Of a stretch of 64,000 nucleotides of DNA, positions 37,101 through 45,557 are shown piece by piece (the first letter of the stretch is position 1; the number at the start of each line of letters is the position of its first letter). Made by a program: the position numbers and the translations under genes. This DNA is from an uncultured Coriobacteriales bacterium (GTDB lineage: Bacteria > Actinomycetota > Coriobacteriia > Coriobacteriales > UMGS124). Under the pieces are notes generated by a model. That model searched no databases. It was not told the origin of the DNA and saw only the letters and a program-made list of their open reading frames with translations. The stretch covers positions 1 to 64,000 of the forward strand of contig CAKUFZ010000002.1 in assembly GCA_934654475.1 (NCBI GenBank), read 5' to 3'.

Positions 37101-37760
37101 GTCAATCGCTTGGGCATCCGCACGCCGCCGCGCGTCCCTCTCCGCCTCGGCATGCTTTGCGCTCCATTCGTTTTGCAGCACACGTTGGCGCTTCTCCGCA
37201 TCGGCTTGCATCGAACGCTCATCTCGATCGATGCGTTTCTGCTCATCTTGCACCATAGCCTTCAGCAAAGAGCACGCCTCATCACGCTGCATTGTCCCTT
37301 TGAGGTGGAAGAGGCGCTTGAGCCACGTCAAAAAAGATATGTCAGCCATTTGAGCCAGAAGGACTTCAAGCTCTGAATCGGAGGTGTTTCTTGCGTCTTG
37401 AATATGTTTCGGCCATATGGGGGTGTTCGCAAGGTCACCCGGGATGCGTGCAAGGACCCTGGAACAGCGGTCTCGACGATCTTGCACGGCACGACGCTCA
37501 CTCTCAATCTCTGTTGAGAGTACTTGGAGACGAGCGTTGTATTCCCTATCAATCTCGGCAACGCCCTCAACCTGAGGATGCGCCAGCCGAGCGGCAAGGC
37601 TCGCCTCGATGCACTCTGCCTCGCGCTTGCGTCTCATGCAGTCGCTGCGCCTCTCCTCGTATTCCCTTGTGAGGCAATCGAGCCTTAACTGTCCGTCGTC
37701 TGACGCCGTTGCAAAGCCATCGATGCGCGAGGCAATCATCTCGTAGAACTCATCGACCAT
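34167..37760 (-). CDS. Soluble FtsK/SpoIIIE (EssC/EccC-like) motor with coiled-coil head
   Basis: A 1197-residue ATPase. Residues 1 to about 275 are long coiled coils, with no hydrophobic segment long enough for a membrane helix and no FHA domain. The FtsK/SpoIIIE core has Walker A GTTGSGKT near 593-600, LEIWIIDYKRSDF and Walker B LLVVIDEF near 704-711. A second RecA-like module (about 870-1100) lacks a Walker A, like the degenerate modules of EssC/EccC. Its genomic partners (WXG100-like proteins, LXG-like effector) point to type VII-type export. Without its own membrane anchor it would have to dock on other membrane proteins of the row. Confidence 0.8.
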   Translation of the reverse strand: MVDEFYEMIASRIDGFATASDDGQLRLDCLTREYEERRSDCMRRKREAECIEASLAARLAHPQVEGVAEIDREYNARLQVLSTEIESERRAVQDRRDRCSRVLARIPGDLANTPIWPKHIQDARNTSDSELEVLLAQMADISFLTWLKRLFHLKGTMQRDEACSLLKAMVQDEQKRIDRDERSMQADAEKRQRVLQNEWSAKHAEAERDARRRADAQAIDTSASQAIARELRNLETKYEEDRRHLRARLESNTESERIGYQCRAEIANRVQVLGNADFGAIRQVTEFPRYTPIGMVEAKGAGVDLYVPYSFDWDNLQGCWFTVDNDKEAALAWMRAIVSTAIRCTPLGGLEVYWLDPTNAGLSLGKLADLSSRIERREDTIIKVASTEQDTGRMNTVLENRTGDLGPAIASFGSLRKYNARANAVKAIPQTIVVINDLSNKHFGTRTLDLIESFVRDGKRLGVQVLVSCGSALRGDEKFDERLRALRESMTNITESWDPQAGRARYLIDIPGRGCKPINPINSALTSDELVLSVQKAQEKRDAANPTEVVDLAHVQVSKIEEAIELPVAVDELGNAVMLRFDLGGNVHGIVTGTTGSGKTYFLRNAIEAACTHYSPDDLEIWIIDYKRSDFAGLRDVDQRFPHIGLVAIDTSEDFIKVAIDRLYDVEMKNRQTLMVENVPSARDINEYNYYVAKHPELGLEHMRYLLVVIDEFHAQAAVMAATRLNKDDSSNYSRKFQNLIKECRAYGMHVLIADQSLTDGPNLQALGEKTVQTNMTNRVLLAWGTNGQEPCAMVSSTYSSDLEILGKGDAYIQHGGHKPIRCVTRCVEDKAMCASNERIRASLGDACKAWDERFEYLDATRRDAPTWTEYCQRMTTDIMGSRLVPIGSKSSFVDPTLRIALNSNIGQNIFVLDPEMNLAFDLVETTIIGACSKQGLGYRVVVVAPENDPTWRFAQTKWQTLRDVFPNYEEMTDLTSIANLFRRAEEGNLASSTPVLIVVLGLEQLSQQMSRAQYEFERSMQKKQPSSVSTLSAAMVRYENHQKGQSEEAKTSPDDARELIARVIQWGPLNNVHICLLSTSVPNLNKVLGARGLDMAELFAHRFATHADRMKLVSIGMQSNASSLQPEEAKIKMVYHTPSGHEFFFRPYVVETVAKTIPLEVAKPLETEPDSKESAALPGSFSPTGQDERDGSEWLW

Positions 37761-37793
37761 GACAGCATCACCTTTCCCTTGTACTAGTGTGCC

Positions 37794-38402
37794 TTAAAGC
37801 TCGAGTCCAAGCACGTCGAAGCCACCGTTTGCCAGAAAGACCAGGAGAAGCATTTTTGCGATCTTGGCAAGAACGGCACCCGCTATGAATGCAAGCGGAG
37901 ACTTGCTGAGCCTTCCGCAAACAAGGCCGATGGCATCGGACGCATTGCCTGAGATGAACGATCCGGCAAAGGCGCACGTGAAGACGCCGAGACCCCCGCA
38001 TCCTTCAAGTCGCGCAAGCCAACGCATGTCCGGGCGCACGATCCGCGTCGCTTTGCCGGCCCAATAGCTCGTCACTTCGCCCAGGCCCGCCCCCAGCCCC
38101 GCCGCAAGCGAAACGAAGACAGGGTCAAGAACCAACGACATTTGCACGGTGACAGCCCCGGAAGGCGACAACCCGAACACGCCGCTGTTCAAAACAAAGC
38201 AAGCGACTGCCGTAGCCACATAGCCCAGCGAGGCAAACTGCGCAATCTCATCGCGATAAACAAAGGCGAGAACGGAGGCCACGACCATCAGGACAAGAGT
38301 GGCGATTCCAAGCAGCACTGGACGATGGCGCTCGATTCTCGTACCTTCATGCTGAATGTCACCATGTGAGTGATTGTTCTGGCCGGCGCACATCATCTCC
38401 AT
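37794..38402 (-). CDS. VTT/DedA-like integral membrane protein
   Basis: A 202-residue membrane protein with four to five hydrophobic segments and the VTT-type glycine block GAGLGAGLGEVTSYWAGK (about 99-116). A soluble His/Asn-containing N-terminus precedes the first helix (about 30-50). VTT/DedA proteins are lipid scramblases or transporters. It overlaps the YARHG gene by 10 bases, and AGGAG lies 5 bases before ATG 38402. Being locked in the row, it could form or support the membrane part of the export machine (inference). Confidence 0.65.
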   Translation of the reverse strand: MEMMCAGQNNHSHGDIQHEGTRIERHRPVLLGIATLVLMVVASVLAFVYRDEIAQFASLGYVATAVACFVLNSGVFGLSPSGAVTVQMSLVLDPVFVSLAAGLGAGLGEVTSYWAGKATRIVRPDMRWLARLEGCGGLGVFTCAFAGSFISGNASDAIGLVCGRLSKSPLAFIAGAVLAKIAKMLLLVFLANGGFDVLGLEL

Positions 38403-39037
38403 CCATGCTCCTGAGAGTAGATGACGAGCAGGTCTAGGTTGGCGCGCTCCACGTCGGTGAAGTTGGGCTCGGTCACGCCCTCGATGGGTTGATACCAGGG
38501 TCGAGCGTCAAAATACGCGCGATACTTGCCGCCTGCGAAGGGATACCCATATCGTGCATACAGCTCGTTGATTGCCAGGGTTGTCGTGCGCTCGTCGAAA
38601 CCCTCAATGTCGGCCCTGTCGAGATACACCCAGTTGGACGGTAGGATGTACCCTTCGGCCTGCGCCTGTGCAATCGCGTCACCATTGGGCGTTGAGGTAC
38701 TGACAATAGGAAGGGACGTATCTGCATTGGCATACTCGTCGGACACGTCTGAATACTGCGCGGTCTCATCCGAATAGGTCGGCTCTTCTTGAGTGCTTGA
38801 AACATCCGATTCGACCGACTCGCTCGAAACAGGTTCGTAACTGCCGTCTAAAAGGATGGAACCCAATACTTCGCTTGAAGCAAACTGGTTGGACATGGGC
38901 GACAACAGAAACGCCAAAAACACCGCCCCGCCAAGAAGCCCGCCGAAAATCGCCAATCCCCCACTCGGAGTTTTGGGCACGTTGAAACTGTTCGCGTTGC
39001 CAGCCATAGTGGAGCCTCCATTGTTTGTGCGTGACAT
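38393..39037 (-). CDS. Membrane-anchored YARHG-domain protein
   Basis: A 214-residue protein. A short cytoplasmic N-terminus is followed by one transmembrane helix (about 27-47), an acidic Ser/Glu/Asp linker and a C-terminal YARHG domain (ELYARYGYPF ... YFDARPWYQP ... ERANLDLLVIY). YARHG domains are extracellular modules of Gram-positive envelope proteins with presumed wall or peptide binding. GGGAGAGG lies 4 bases before the start. It sits between the kinase and the VTT gene and may be an outside sensor or structural component. Confidence 0.75.
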   Translation of the reverse strand: MSRTNNGGSTMAGNANSFNVPKTPSGGLAIFGGLLGGAVFLAFLLSPMSNQFASSEVLGSILLDGSYEPVSSESVESDVSSTQEEPTYSDETAQYSDVSDEYANADTSLPIVSTSTPNGDAIAQAQAEGYILPSNWVYLDRADIEGFDERTTTLAINELYARYGYPFAGGKYRAYFDARPWYQPIEGVTEPNFTDVERANLDLLVIYSQEHGWR

Positions 39038-39048
39038 ATGTCCTCTCC

Positions 39049-42000
39049 CTATGAATCAAGCAAGCTCACGATGACGACGATTCCCAGTACCAGCGCGAGA
39101 ATGCCGGCTGCAATGGTAAGAATGCCCCCGACGATAAGGATGACGAATACGGCAGCAAGGCAAAAAACAGGTGGCAAAAGAACCATGGCGAGCCAGAAGT
39201 GGGGCCCACACCATGATTTGCTGTTGGCATACCAGAGCCCGACAAGCCAAAGCAAAAAACCGATTACCATACCAGTTGCAAATCGGTTTGAATAGCTGGT
39301 GCTTGTCTCAATCCACTCCCAGACACCCAGTGCAATGAGCCCACCGGCAAGCATCATCGGCAAGATGGTGGACATACCCCACATGGCCCAATGGCCCGAA
39401 TTATGCAATCCTTGACTCTCATGGAGATTCTTGTCAAGCAACGCCACAGTGGAACTGTACCCATAAGAGACGACAGGCAGAGAGGCATTTTGGTCGGCCA
39501 GACGCATATAGAATGGCGACGTTTTCTCTCCGTAGGCCCTGATATCCTCATTATATGTTTGACTGAGTTGTTTGAGATCCTTGTCCAACCCCCTGTATTT
39601 GCCGGAAAGGCGTTGCCTGCCAAGGTAATAAAAACTCGCATAGGCAAAGTATGTCACAGCTGACACGAACGTACCAAATGCAAGGACATAATCGAAGCCC
39701 TCGGGCAAACCAAGCAAGACAAGGAACTCAAAGAGCGAGGGGGCCATAACCGTCCCGCATACGGCAAACGCCACCAAAAGCAAAATGCTACCGAGCAGGT
39801 ACCCCGCCTTGGACTCGCACTGCTCCCTCATGCGCATCTGGAGCTCCATGATGATCTTCTCAAAGTTCTTGTCCCGAGAATCGCCTTGCGAAGCCTCAAC
39901 GAGACACACGCCATCCCATTCCGCCGTGCCAGTCATATCCCTCCTGGAGGCGGTGAAGATATCGCGGACGAAGCCACGGGGGACGGTCTCCCCATAGAAT
40001 CGCGCACAGAAAAACCCGTCGTCCTCGCTCACGGTGACGTTCTTCTCCGAAGAAACGCCGTAATAGTGCCGCAGAGGAAGTTCTTCCAAATTGGCTTCGA
40101 TTCTTTGTACGCATGTATGGGCCGTCTGCTCAAACCCGTCATGCGCCATTTGGGCCACGGATGAGCCGAGGCCCTTGGTTATGGTGTCGCAACTCCAGTG
40201 AAGCCTTGTGGGTGCGGAGGAACCTTCTGCCATCCTGAGATACATGTCAGCATGGCGGGCAGTCCAGACCCAGGGTCCAATGGGGCCATAATTGATGTAG
40301 AACTCCCGCACGACGTCCTTGCTCTCGACAAGCCCCTCAAAGAAGCACAGCGCCTCGGTGGCAAGTACGAGCAGTTCGTGTCCGCGCGTCAAATCGTCGC
40401 TTGGAGCAGAATCGTTAGGGTAGGCTTTGAGCATCCCGAGGAGGGAATCGGCGTCGGTGAACCTGTACGCCACGGACAGCATTGACCTGTAAGCATCTTT
40501 AGACGCGATGGTTTGATAGAACCTGTACGGCGTGCTGGAGCAAAGCTCAAAGAGCTTGTTTGCATTCTGGCACATCGTTAGCGAATCCGTGTAGTTGGCG
40601 CTAAAAGTATTCTTGAACAGTAGGCGCGCAAACGAGGCGTCACCGCCATCATCCAGCTGGGCGGCGACCTTCTCAATGCCCCGCAGCTTCTCGATTACAT
40701 ACCTTTTGCCATCCGAAAGCTGGTCTTCAGTTTGCCAAGGAGAGAGGATCGCCTCGACGCCTGAGCCTTGCTGTTCGGCCGCCCAAGAGAGCAACCCACT
40801 TGCGAGCAGGTCTTTTGCGAGCAGCTCTTTAGACACTTCAGGGTTGTCGATGTTTGCTATAAGGTTTGTGAAAGAAACGTCCTTGCCTTCCCAACAGAGC
40901 AGGTATCTGTTACCGGACAGGTACCAAATGGATTTTGCCAAACCCAAATTTGAGGACTCGCTGCTGTTACGATAAGTGTCCAATGCATCGGCGGCATCGA
41001 TTTGCCCGTCGCCGACAAAACTTTGTGAAATATAACCTCGTGAAAACTGCCTGAGAGCGACGGACCAATTGTTCGACAAGGCCTCTGCAAGCTCTGCGAA
41101 GTTCGTATACGTCTTTCCCTCGAACTGATAAGACCATCCCGTTTCCCCATCGTCCGGGTCGACCCATGTAATGGATTCCGGCTTATCAACCCAGCTCATA
41201 ACGGCTTCGAATCCAAGGCGCTTCTTATGATCCCTATACGTCAGACCATATATGAGGCGCCCAAGATACTTGTCTTCGTCGCTGGTCGGCTGAAAAGGCA
41301 CGTCACGAGAACCGCTCAGGGCAATACGCTGAAGTGCGAGTTGGTCGTTGGCCTCAATAAGACTTTGATAAGGATGTTTGCCATCGTTGTAGAGCGTCCA
41401 AATCGTATAGCCAAACGCATACCAATCGCTTTCCGGCTGAACTGGCACACCGGGAATGGAGTATCCCACTGTCGCACGCTGCGTTGTCGTATAGCCGAAC
41501 TTCTGTCCCTCGGCGCCACCTTCGACAAAGGAAGAGATGTTGAAATCGCCCAGAACAACGCAACCGTCGTACACGAAAAGGTTTGACGGTTTTACGTCAC
41601 GGTGCACAATATTGCGCTCGTGCAAAAAATGCAGAGCGGTTGCCGCGTCTGAGATGACGCAACGCTTGAGATAGCCCTTCTCAAGGGGCTTTTCATCGAG
41701 TCTGCTACATATTGGCATGACTGCGACGTATGCCAGCTCCTCATGCCATCCTGGTCTATCGCTTGTTTGGACGTTGATGGCCTTGCTCTCAAACGCATAG
41801 ATCGGCATGAGGTGTGTGGACTGGCACCCGCCGTTTGACGGGTCGCCGGTTATGTCGAGAAGCTCCTTGATGACGCGTTGGTAATCTGAGTTATGCCTGG
41901 CGTCTCGATCTCTAAGGGAGATTTTAGCCGCATACTCATTGCCTTCGTTGTCTCTTGCGCCAAAGACGCGAGCATAGCCGCCCGAACCGATTGATGTATC

Positions 42001-42183
42001 GAAATCAATCGTATAGCTCATCTGTGTTGAAGCATTACTCACAACAACGGTTTGATTGGGGTCGGCCTCAAAACAAAAGCCCTCGTCTGCCAAGGCGGCC
42101 GTCTGGTTTGACTGCGCCGCAGTTGCTGAATAGCGCATCGCCGAGGTGCCAGACTGAACCATTGGGACGGTCTCAGATGCCAT
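39049..42183 (-). CDS. Membrane Ser/Thr protein kinase with degenerate activation segment
   Basis: A 1044-residue protein. The N-terminal kinase domain (about 55-330) has P-loop GSGGYARV, AAK, the catalytic loop HRDVKPSN (about 193-200) and DWYAFG. The DFG motif reads DFN, and the APE region reads IPG. A long helical segment follows, then several membrane helices (about 785-850 and 920-1044). AGGAG lies 7 bases before ATG 42183, and an upstream ATG at 42225 is rejected. It follows the PP2C gene by one base. The pair would set the phospho-state of the FHA protein or other row members, as PpkA/PppA do in type VI secretion (inference). Confidence 0.85.
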   Translation of the reverse strand: MASETVPMVQSGTSAMRYSATAAQSNQTAALADEGFCFEADPNQTVVVSNASTQMSYTIDFDTSIGSGGYARVFGARDNEGNEYAAKISLRDRDARHNSDYQRVIKELLDITGDPSNGGCQSTHLMPIYAFESKAINVQTSDRPGWHEELAYVAVMPICSRLDEKPLEKGYLKRCVISDAATALHFLHERNIVHRDVKPSNLFVYDGCVVLGDFNISSFVEGGAEGQKFGYTTTQRATVGYSIPGVPVQPESDWYAFGYTIWTLYNDGKHPYQSLIEANDQLALQRIALSGSRDVPFQPTSDEDKYLGRLIYGLTYRDHKKRLGFEAVMSWVDKPESITWVDPDDGETGWSYQFEGKTYTNFAELAEALSNNWSVALRQFSRGYISQSFVGDGQIDAADALDTYRNSSESSNLGLAKSIWYLSGNRYLLCWEGKDVSFTNLIANIDNPEVSKELLAKDLLASGLLSWAAEQQGSGVEAILSPWQTEDQLSDGKRYVIEKLRGIEKVAAQLDDGGDASFARLLFKNTFSANYTDSLTMCQNANKLFELCSSTPYRFYQTIASKDAYRSMLSVAYRFTDADSLLGMLKAYPNDSAPSDDLTRGHELLVLATEALCFFEGLVESKDVVREFYINYGPIGPWVWTARHADMYLRMAEGSSAPTRLHWSCDTITKGLGSSVAQMAHDGFEQTAHTCVQRIEANLEELPLRHYYGVSSEKNVTVSEDDGFFCARFYGETVPRGFVRDIFTASRRDMTGTAEWDGVCLVEASQGDSRDKNFEKIIMELQMRMREQCESKAGYLLGSILLLVAFAVCGTVMAPSLFEFLVLLGLPEGFDYVLAFGTFVSAVTYFAYASFYYLGRQRLSGKYRGLDKDLKQLSQTYNEDIRAYGEKTSPFYMRLADQNASLPVVSYGYSSTVALLDKNLHESQGLHNSGHWAMWGMSTILPMMLAGGLIALGVWEWIETSTSYSNRFATGMVIGFLLWLVGLWYANSKSWCGPHFWLAMVLLPPVFCLAAVFVILIVGGILTIAAGILALVLGIVVIVSLLDS

Positions 42184-42184
42184 C

Positions 42185-42985
42185 CTATGACTCCTTTTCA
42201 TCGATTGGGGTCGAAATCTCGACAAGCATCACACTTATGTTGTCATCTGAACCGCCAACCAAAGCAGCATTAAACAGACTTACCGCCTTAGTCTGCAGGT
42301 CGACGTCGGCACCTTTGAGCATCTCTTCAATCAGCTGATCAGGCACGCCCTCGGTCAGACCGTCTGAGCAGAGGAGAAAGATGTCGTTTTCAAACACAGG
42401 CCATGCCTTTGAAATATCGACGATGTCCCACCCCGGGCCAAGTCCGAGTGCGCGCAGGATAACATGAGCTTGATTGGTTTGCGCCCACTCAATCTGCTCT
42501 TGAGGCGCATGGATGCTTTCGAGCTGTTGCACAACTGAATGGTCGCCCGTCTGCCGCGCAAGGAAACCGTTACGCATCCGATACACGCGTGAATCCCCGG
42601 CGTGGAATGTAACGAATTCTCCCTTGGCAATCGCAATTCCAGCCGTGGTCGTTGCCATGGATGTCCCACACCTCCATGACGCGGATGTCGCACTCATCTC
42701 GCGACTCGTCTGAGAGAGCACCGCGCAAGCCGCCTCGGCCAGACCCCGCGCATCACACCCGGCGTCGACTTCAAACCCCGCGAGAGCCTGAGCAGCGAGA
42801 GAAGATGCCTCGGCACCATGCCCTCCCGCGCTCACCCCGTCGAACACGGCCAGAAGGGTGGGTTCCTCGACCTCGATGCAGCACGACCCTGAGGCAAGAA
42901 CTCCCCCGCCTATGAAAAGCCTGTCTTCGTTCGTTGACTTCACCGCGCCTTTGTCGGTAACGGCGGCGACCTGTATCACAGCCAT
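42185..42985 (-). CDS. PP2C-family Ser/Thr protein phosphatase
   Basis: A 266-residue soluble PPM phosphatase. The metal-binding aspartates are visible in NEDRL, VFDGVSAGGHG, GDSRVYR, SDGLTEG and GSDDNISVML. It overlaps the AAA+ gene by 10 bases and abuts the kinase gene, so kinase and phosphatase are made together. It would reverse Thr phosphorylation in the cluster. Confidence 0.92.
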   Translation of the reverse strand: MAVIQVAAVTDKGAVKSTNEDRLFIGGGVLASGSCCIEVEEPTLLAVFDGVSAGGHGAEASSLAAQALAGFEVDAGCDARGLAEAACAVLSQTSREMSATSASWRCGTSMATTTAGIAIAKGEFVTFHAGDSRVYRMRNGFLARQTGDHSVVQQLESIHAPQEQIEWAQTNQAHVILRALGLGPGWDIVDISKAWPVFENDIFLLCSDGLTEGVPDQLIEEMLKGADVDLQTKAVSLFNAALVGGSDDNISVMLVEISTPIDEKES

Positions 42986-44958
42986 GCGGAAGCTCCCGTC
43001 TCCGTGGAATACACAATATGCCCTCCCTGAGCAGAGGCGTAAATCGTCGCGCCCTGCGGCACTCGCATATCAAATAGGTACTCGGCAAGCGTGTTGAGGT
43101 ATTCGGACTCGATGTAGTTGGCGATGCCTCGACCGCCCTTCTCTTTGACATCGGTGGAAAGCGAGGCCTGAACGATTTGGTCGAAGCAGGTCTGGTCAAC
43201 CTCGACATGTACACCCTGCTGCTTGAATACGGCATGGTTGACCTGGTCGACTTTTTGGCGGGCAATGAGGGCAGCAGAGGCGTCGTCGATGTAGTCGAAC
43301 ACAACGACGTTGTTGCCGATGCGACCCAGAAACTCCGGCTTAAACGTCGCCTTCATCGCGGCCATTACTTTGTCGCGCACCGCATCGTATGGCTCACCGG
43401 GACCGATAAGCGTCTGGTGGTCCACCACATGGCGACCCGACGCGTCATATACCTCGCGTGAGAAACCGATATTGCTCGTAAAGAAAATGAGCGTCTCGCT
43501 GAAATAGACCGTTGTGCCCTGCCCGTCGGTCATACGCCCGTCTTCCAATATTTGCAGGAACTTGTCCATGATGCTGGGAGAAGCCTTCTCCACCTCATCG
43601 AACAGCACGACTGAGAAGGGGTTTGCACGCACGGCGTTGGTCAGTTGACCGCCTTGCGAGTAGCCCACATACCCCGGCGGTGCACCGAACAGCTTTTGGT
43701 CGGAATTGTCCCCCTGATACTCAGACATGTCGAAACGCAGACAGCTCCGCTCGTCGCCAAAAAGCATCTCAGTGACTGCTTTCACTATCTCGGTCTTGCC
43801 GGTACCTGTTGGACCGCTGAGGAAGACGACGCCTTTAGGCTTGCCGCCGCCAGAATGCGTGGCCCCCGACAAACCCAAGACGGATCGCTTGAGAACCGAC
43901 ACGACGGCATCGACGGCCTGGTCTTGCCCTTTGACTCGTCTACGAATGACATCTCCGGGGTCATGCTCGAGCTTCTCGAGCATCGTAGCCCACTTGTTTT
44001 CCTTGAGACCGTATTTATACACGTCAACCAGTGCAGCGAGATCGGAGGAACCCTGGGTATCGCGGCCGTGCATGCGCCTAAGCTCGTCAAGCTCCCGCAA
44101 GGTCATGGCGTCGGTCATGTCGACGAAACGCTCCGTTTCCGACTTCTCCCCTACGACGAAACCCTCGGTTGGCAGGCTGGGCGGAATCATCGTCTGCACA
44201 TAGAGCTCGCGCGTCGCCCTGTCAGGGTTGGGCACTGTGACAACACGCATGTTGGGATTGCCGTTTACAAACCAATCAGGCAGGTCATTGCGGCGGCTTG
44301 CAACCAGAATGAGGGTATTGCGATCGCTGGACGACCCATCGGGCGAACATACGCGCAAGGCATCGCTTGCCGCAACAAACAGGTTAGTGAAGAACGCCGT
44401 TTCGTCTGGGTCGAGATGCGAAGGCGAGGTGAGAACGCGCGACGCCATGTCGACGACAACGGCAACAGGTTTAGCGACCGGGTGGCCCGGCTTGTTTCCT
44501 CCCAGACGAGGGCCGCCTCCCCCGTCGAGCTGCAACGGGCTTGCAAGGAGCGCACGTATGAGGCGTGAGTCTTGAACAAGGTCGCTCACCTGGCTGGATT
44601 GCGTCTGACGGGCATGCCCAAACGAGTTGACCCTGTCGGATTCCGCCTGCATATCAGCCGCCGCACGGCCTGCTGCCGCAAGATAGCGCTCGACATCAGA
44701 TTCCTGGAACATATTGGTGAAACGACGCAACGGGTCGTAATACACGAGCTGATACTCGCCCGATGCGGCATCCTCCGAAAAGACCGCATGGAGCAGCTCG
44801 TTGAGTGTCAAGAAGCCTGCCTGTGCCACGTCGTCAATCGCGTCGCCACCGTCCCAAACAGGATACAGGTCGTTGACGTTGCCCTCAAAGAGAAAGAGGC
44901 TCTTGATGCCCTTGAAGTTGCGCAGCTCGCGCTGCCACTGTTGCCTCTGAATGCTCAC
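42976..44958 (-). CDS. ClpB/ClpV-like AAA+ ATPase with inactive first module
   Basis: A 660-residue protein. The N-terminal module (about 10-300) has AAA-like elements (VAVVVDMASRVL, LILVASRRND) but no Walker A. The second module is an intact Clp/Hsp100 D2: KGQDQAVDAV, GPTGTGKT (about 378-385), FDMSEYQGDN, GAPPGYVGY, VVLFDEVEKA (about 447-456) and TSNIGF, then a D2-small domain. The GTG start at 44958 has GGGAGG 4 bases upstream and overlaps the radical-SAM stop (GTGA). Hsp100 unfoldases remodel protein complexes. In type VI systems ClpV recycles the sheath. No ClpP-binding loop is evident. Confidence 0.85.
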   Translation of the reverse strand: MSIQRQQWQRELRNFKGIKSLFLFEGNVNDLYPVWDGGDAIDDVAQAGFLTLNELLHAVFSEDAASGEYQLVYYDPLRRFTNMFQESDVERYLAAAGRAAADMQAESDRVNSFGHARQTQSSQVSDLVQDSRLIRALLASPLQLDGGGGPRLGGNKPGHPVAKPVAVVVDMASRVLTSPSHLDPDETAFFTNLFVAASDALRVCSPDGSSSDRNTLILVASRRNDLPDWFVNGNPNMRVVTVPNPDRATRELYVQTMIPPSLPTEGFVVGEKSETERFVDMTDAMTLRELDELRRMHGRDTQGSSDLAALVDVYKYGLKENKWATMLEKLEHDPGDVIRRRVKGQDQAVDAVVSVLKRSVLGLSGATHSGGGKPKGVVFLSGPTGTGKTEIVKAVTEMLFGDERSCLRFDMSEYQGDNSDQKLFGAPPGYVGYSQGGQLTNAVRANPFSVVLFDEVEKASPSIMDKFLQILEDGRMTDGQGTTVYFSETLIFFTSNIGFSREVYDASGRHVVDHQTLIGPGEPYDAVRDKVMAAMKATFKPEFLGRIGNNVVVFDYIDDASAALIARQKVDQVNHAVFKQQGVHVEVDQTCFDQIVQASLSTDVKEKGGRGIANYIESEYLNTLAEYLFDMRVPQGATIYASAQGGHIVYSTETGASAWL

Positions 44959-45557
44959 ACTGCCTCCCTCGCATGCATGTCCGACGGGCGGTCGTGGATT
45001 CCGACCGAGATTGCACGGTTCTCAAACACGAAGTTTTGGACCCATCGCCCCTGTCTCATGTACTCCGCATACTTCCGCCGCATCTTCTCGTTGAGGAAGT
45101 TGACGCGTTGGTTATCTGAACCGCGCAAGGCAAGCCCAGCCACGTTGCGCGCGGCGATATAGGGCCCGTCTATAAGAACGTCAACGCATGTTCGCAGGCG
45201 TAGCCAATTCGCATGGGACAGACAGCGTTGAGCTTCTTCGAGCGTGTAGCCCGTATACAAAAGGACATCGTCATAGACGCTGCGGACGGCCTCCAGGCAA
45301 TCGAGGAGCTCGTCGGGTTGCTCAAGGGGGTCTCCGCCGGTGAGCGTAAGCTCGTGGCAACCATAGGACTCGCCGACATCCAGCAGGTAGCGAGCGAGGC
45401 CGCCCGGTGGCATTTCCTGCGCCTCGGTAGATGTCCACAGCTCGGGATTTGCGCACTCCGCACAACGCTTGGAACAGCCCGCCGTCCATATCACGGCGCG
45501 CCTCCCCGGCCCCAACGTCTCGACAGGGTAGAGAATCCTATCCACGCGCATCGTCAA
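44955..45557 (-). CDS. NrdG-like radical-SAM activating enzyme
   Basis: A 200-residue radical-SAM protein of the NrdG/PFL-activase class, with cluster motif CSKRCAEC (Cys28, 32, 35) and the SAM-binding LTLTGGDPL. The typical target, a glycyl-radical enzyme such as NrdD, is absent from the window. A compact size and no second cluster domain fit an activase of a protein partner. AAGGAG precedes ATG 45557, which lies inside the 3' end of the FHA gene (20-base overlap). Its presence in a secretion-type row is unusual. The substrate is unknown. Confidence 0.82.
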   Translation of the reverse strand: MTMRVDRILYPVETLGPGRRAVIWTAGCSKRCAECANPELWTSTEAQEMPPGGLARYLLDVGESYGCHELTLTGGDPLEQPDELLDCLEAVRSVYDDVLLYTGYTLEEAQRCLSHANWLRLRTCVDVLIDGPYIAARNVAGLALRGSDNQRVNFLNEKMRRKYAEYMRQGRWVQNFVFENRAISVGIHDRPSDMHAREAV

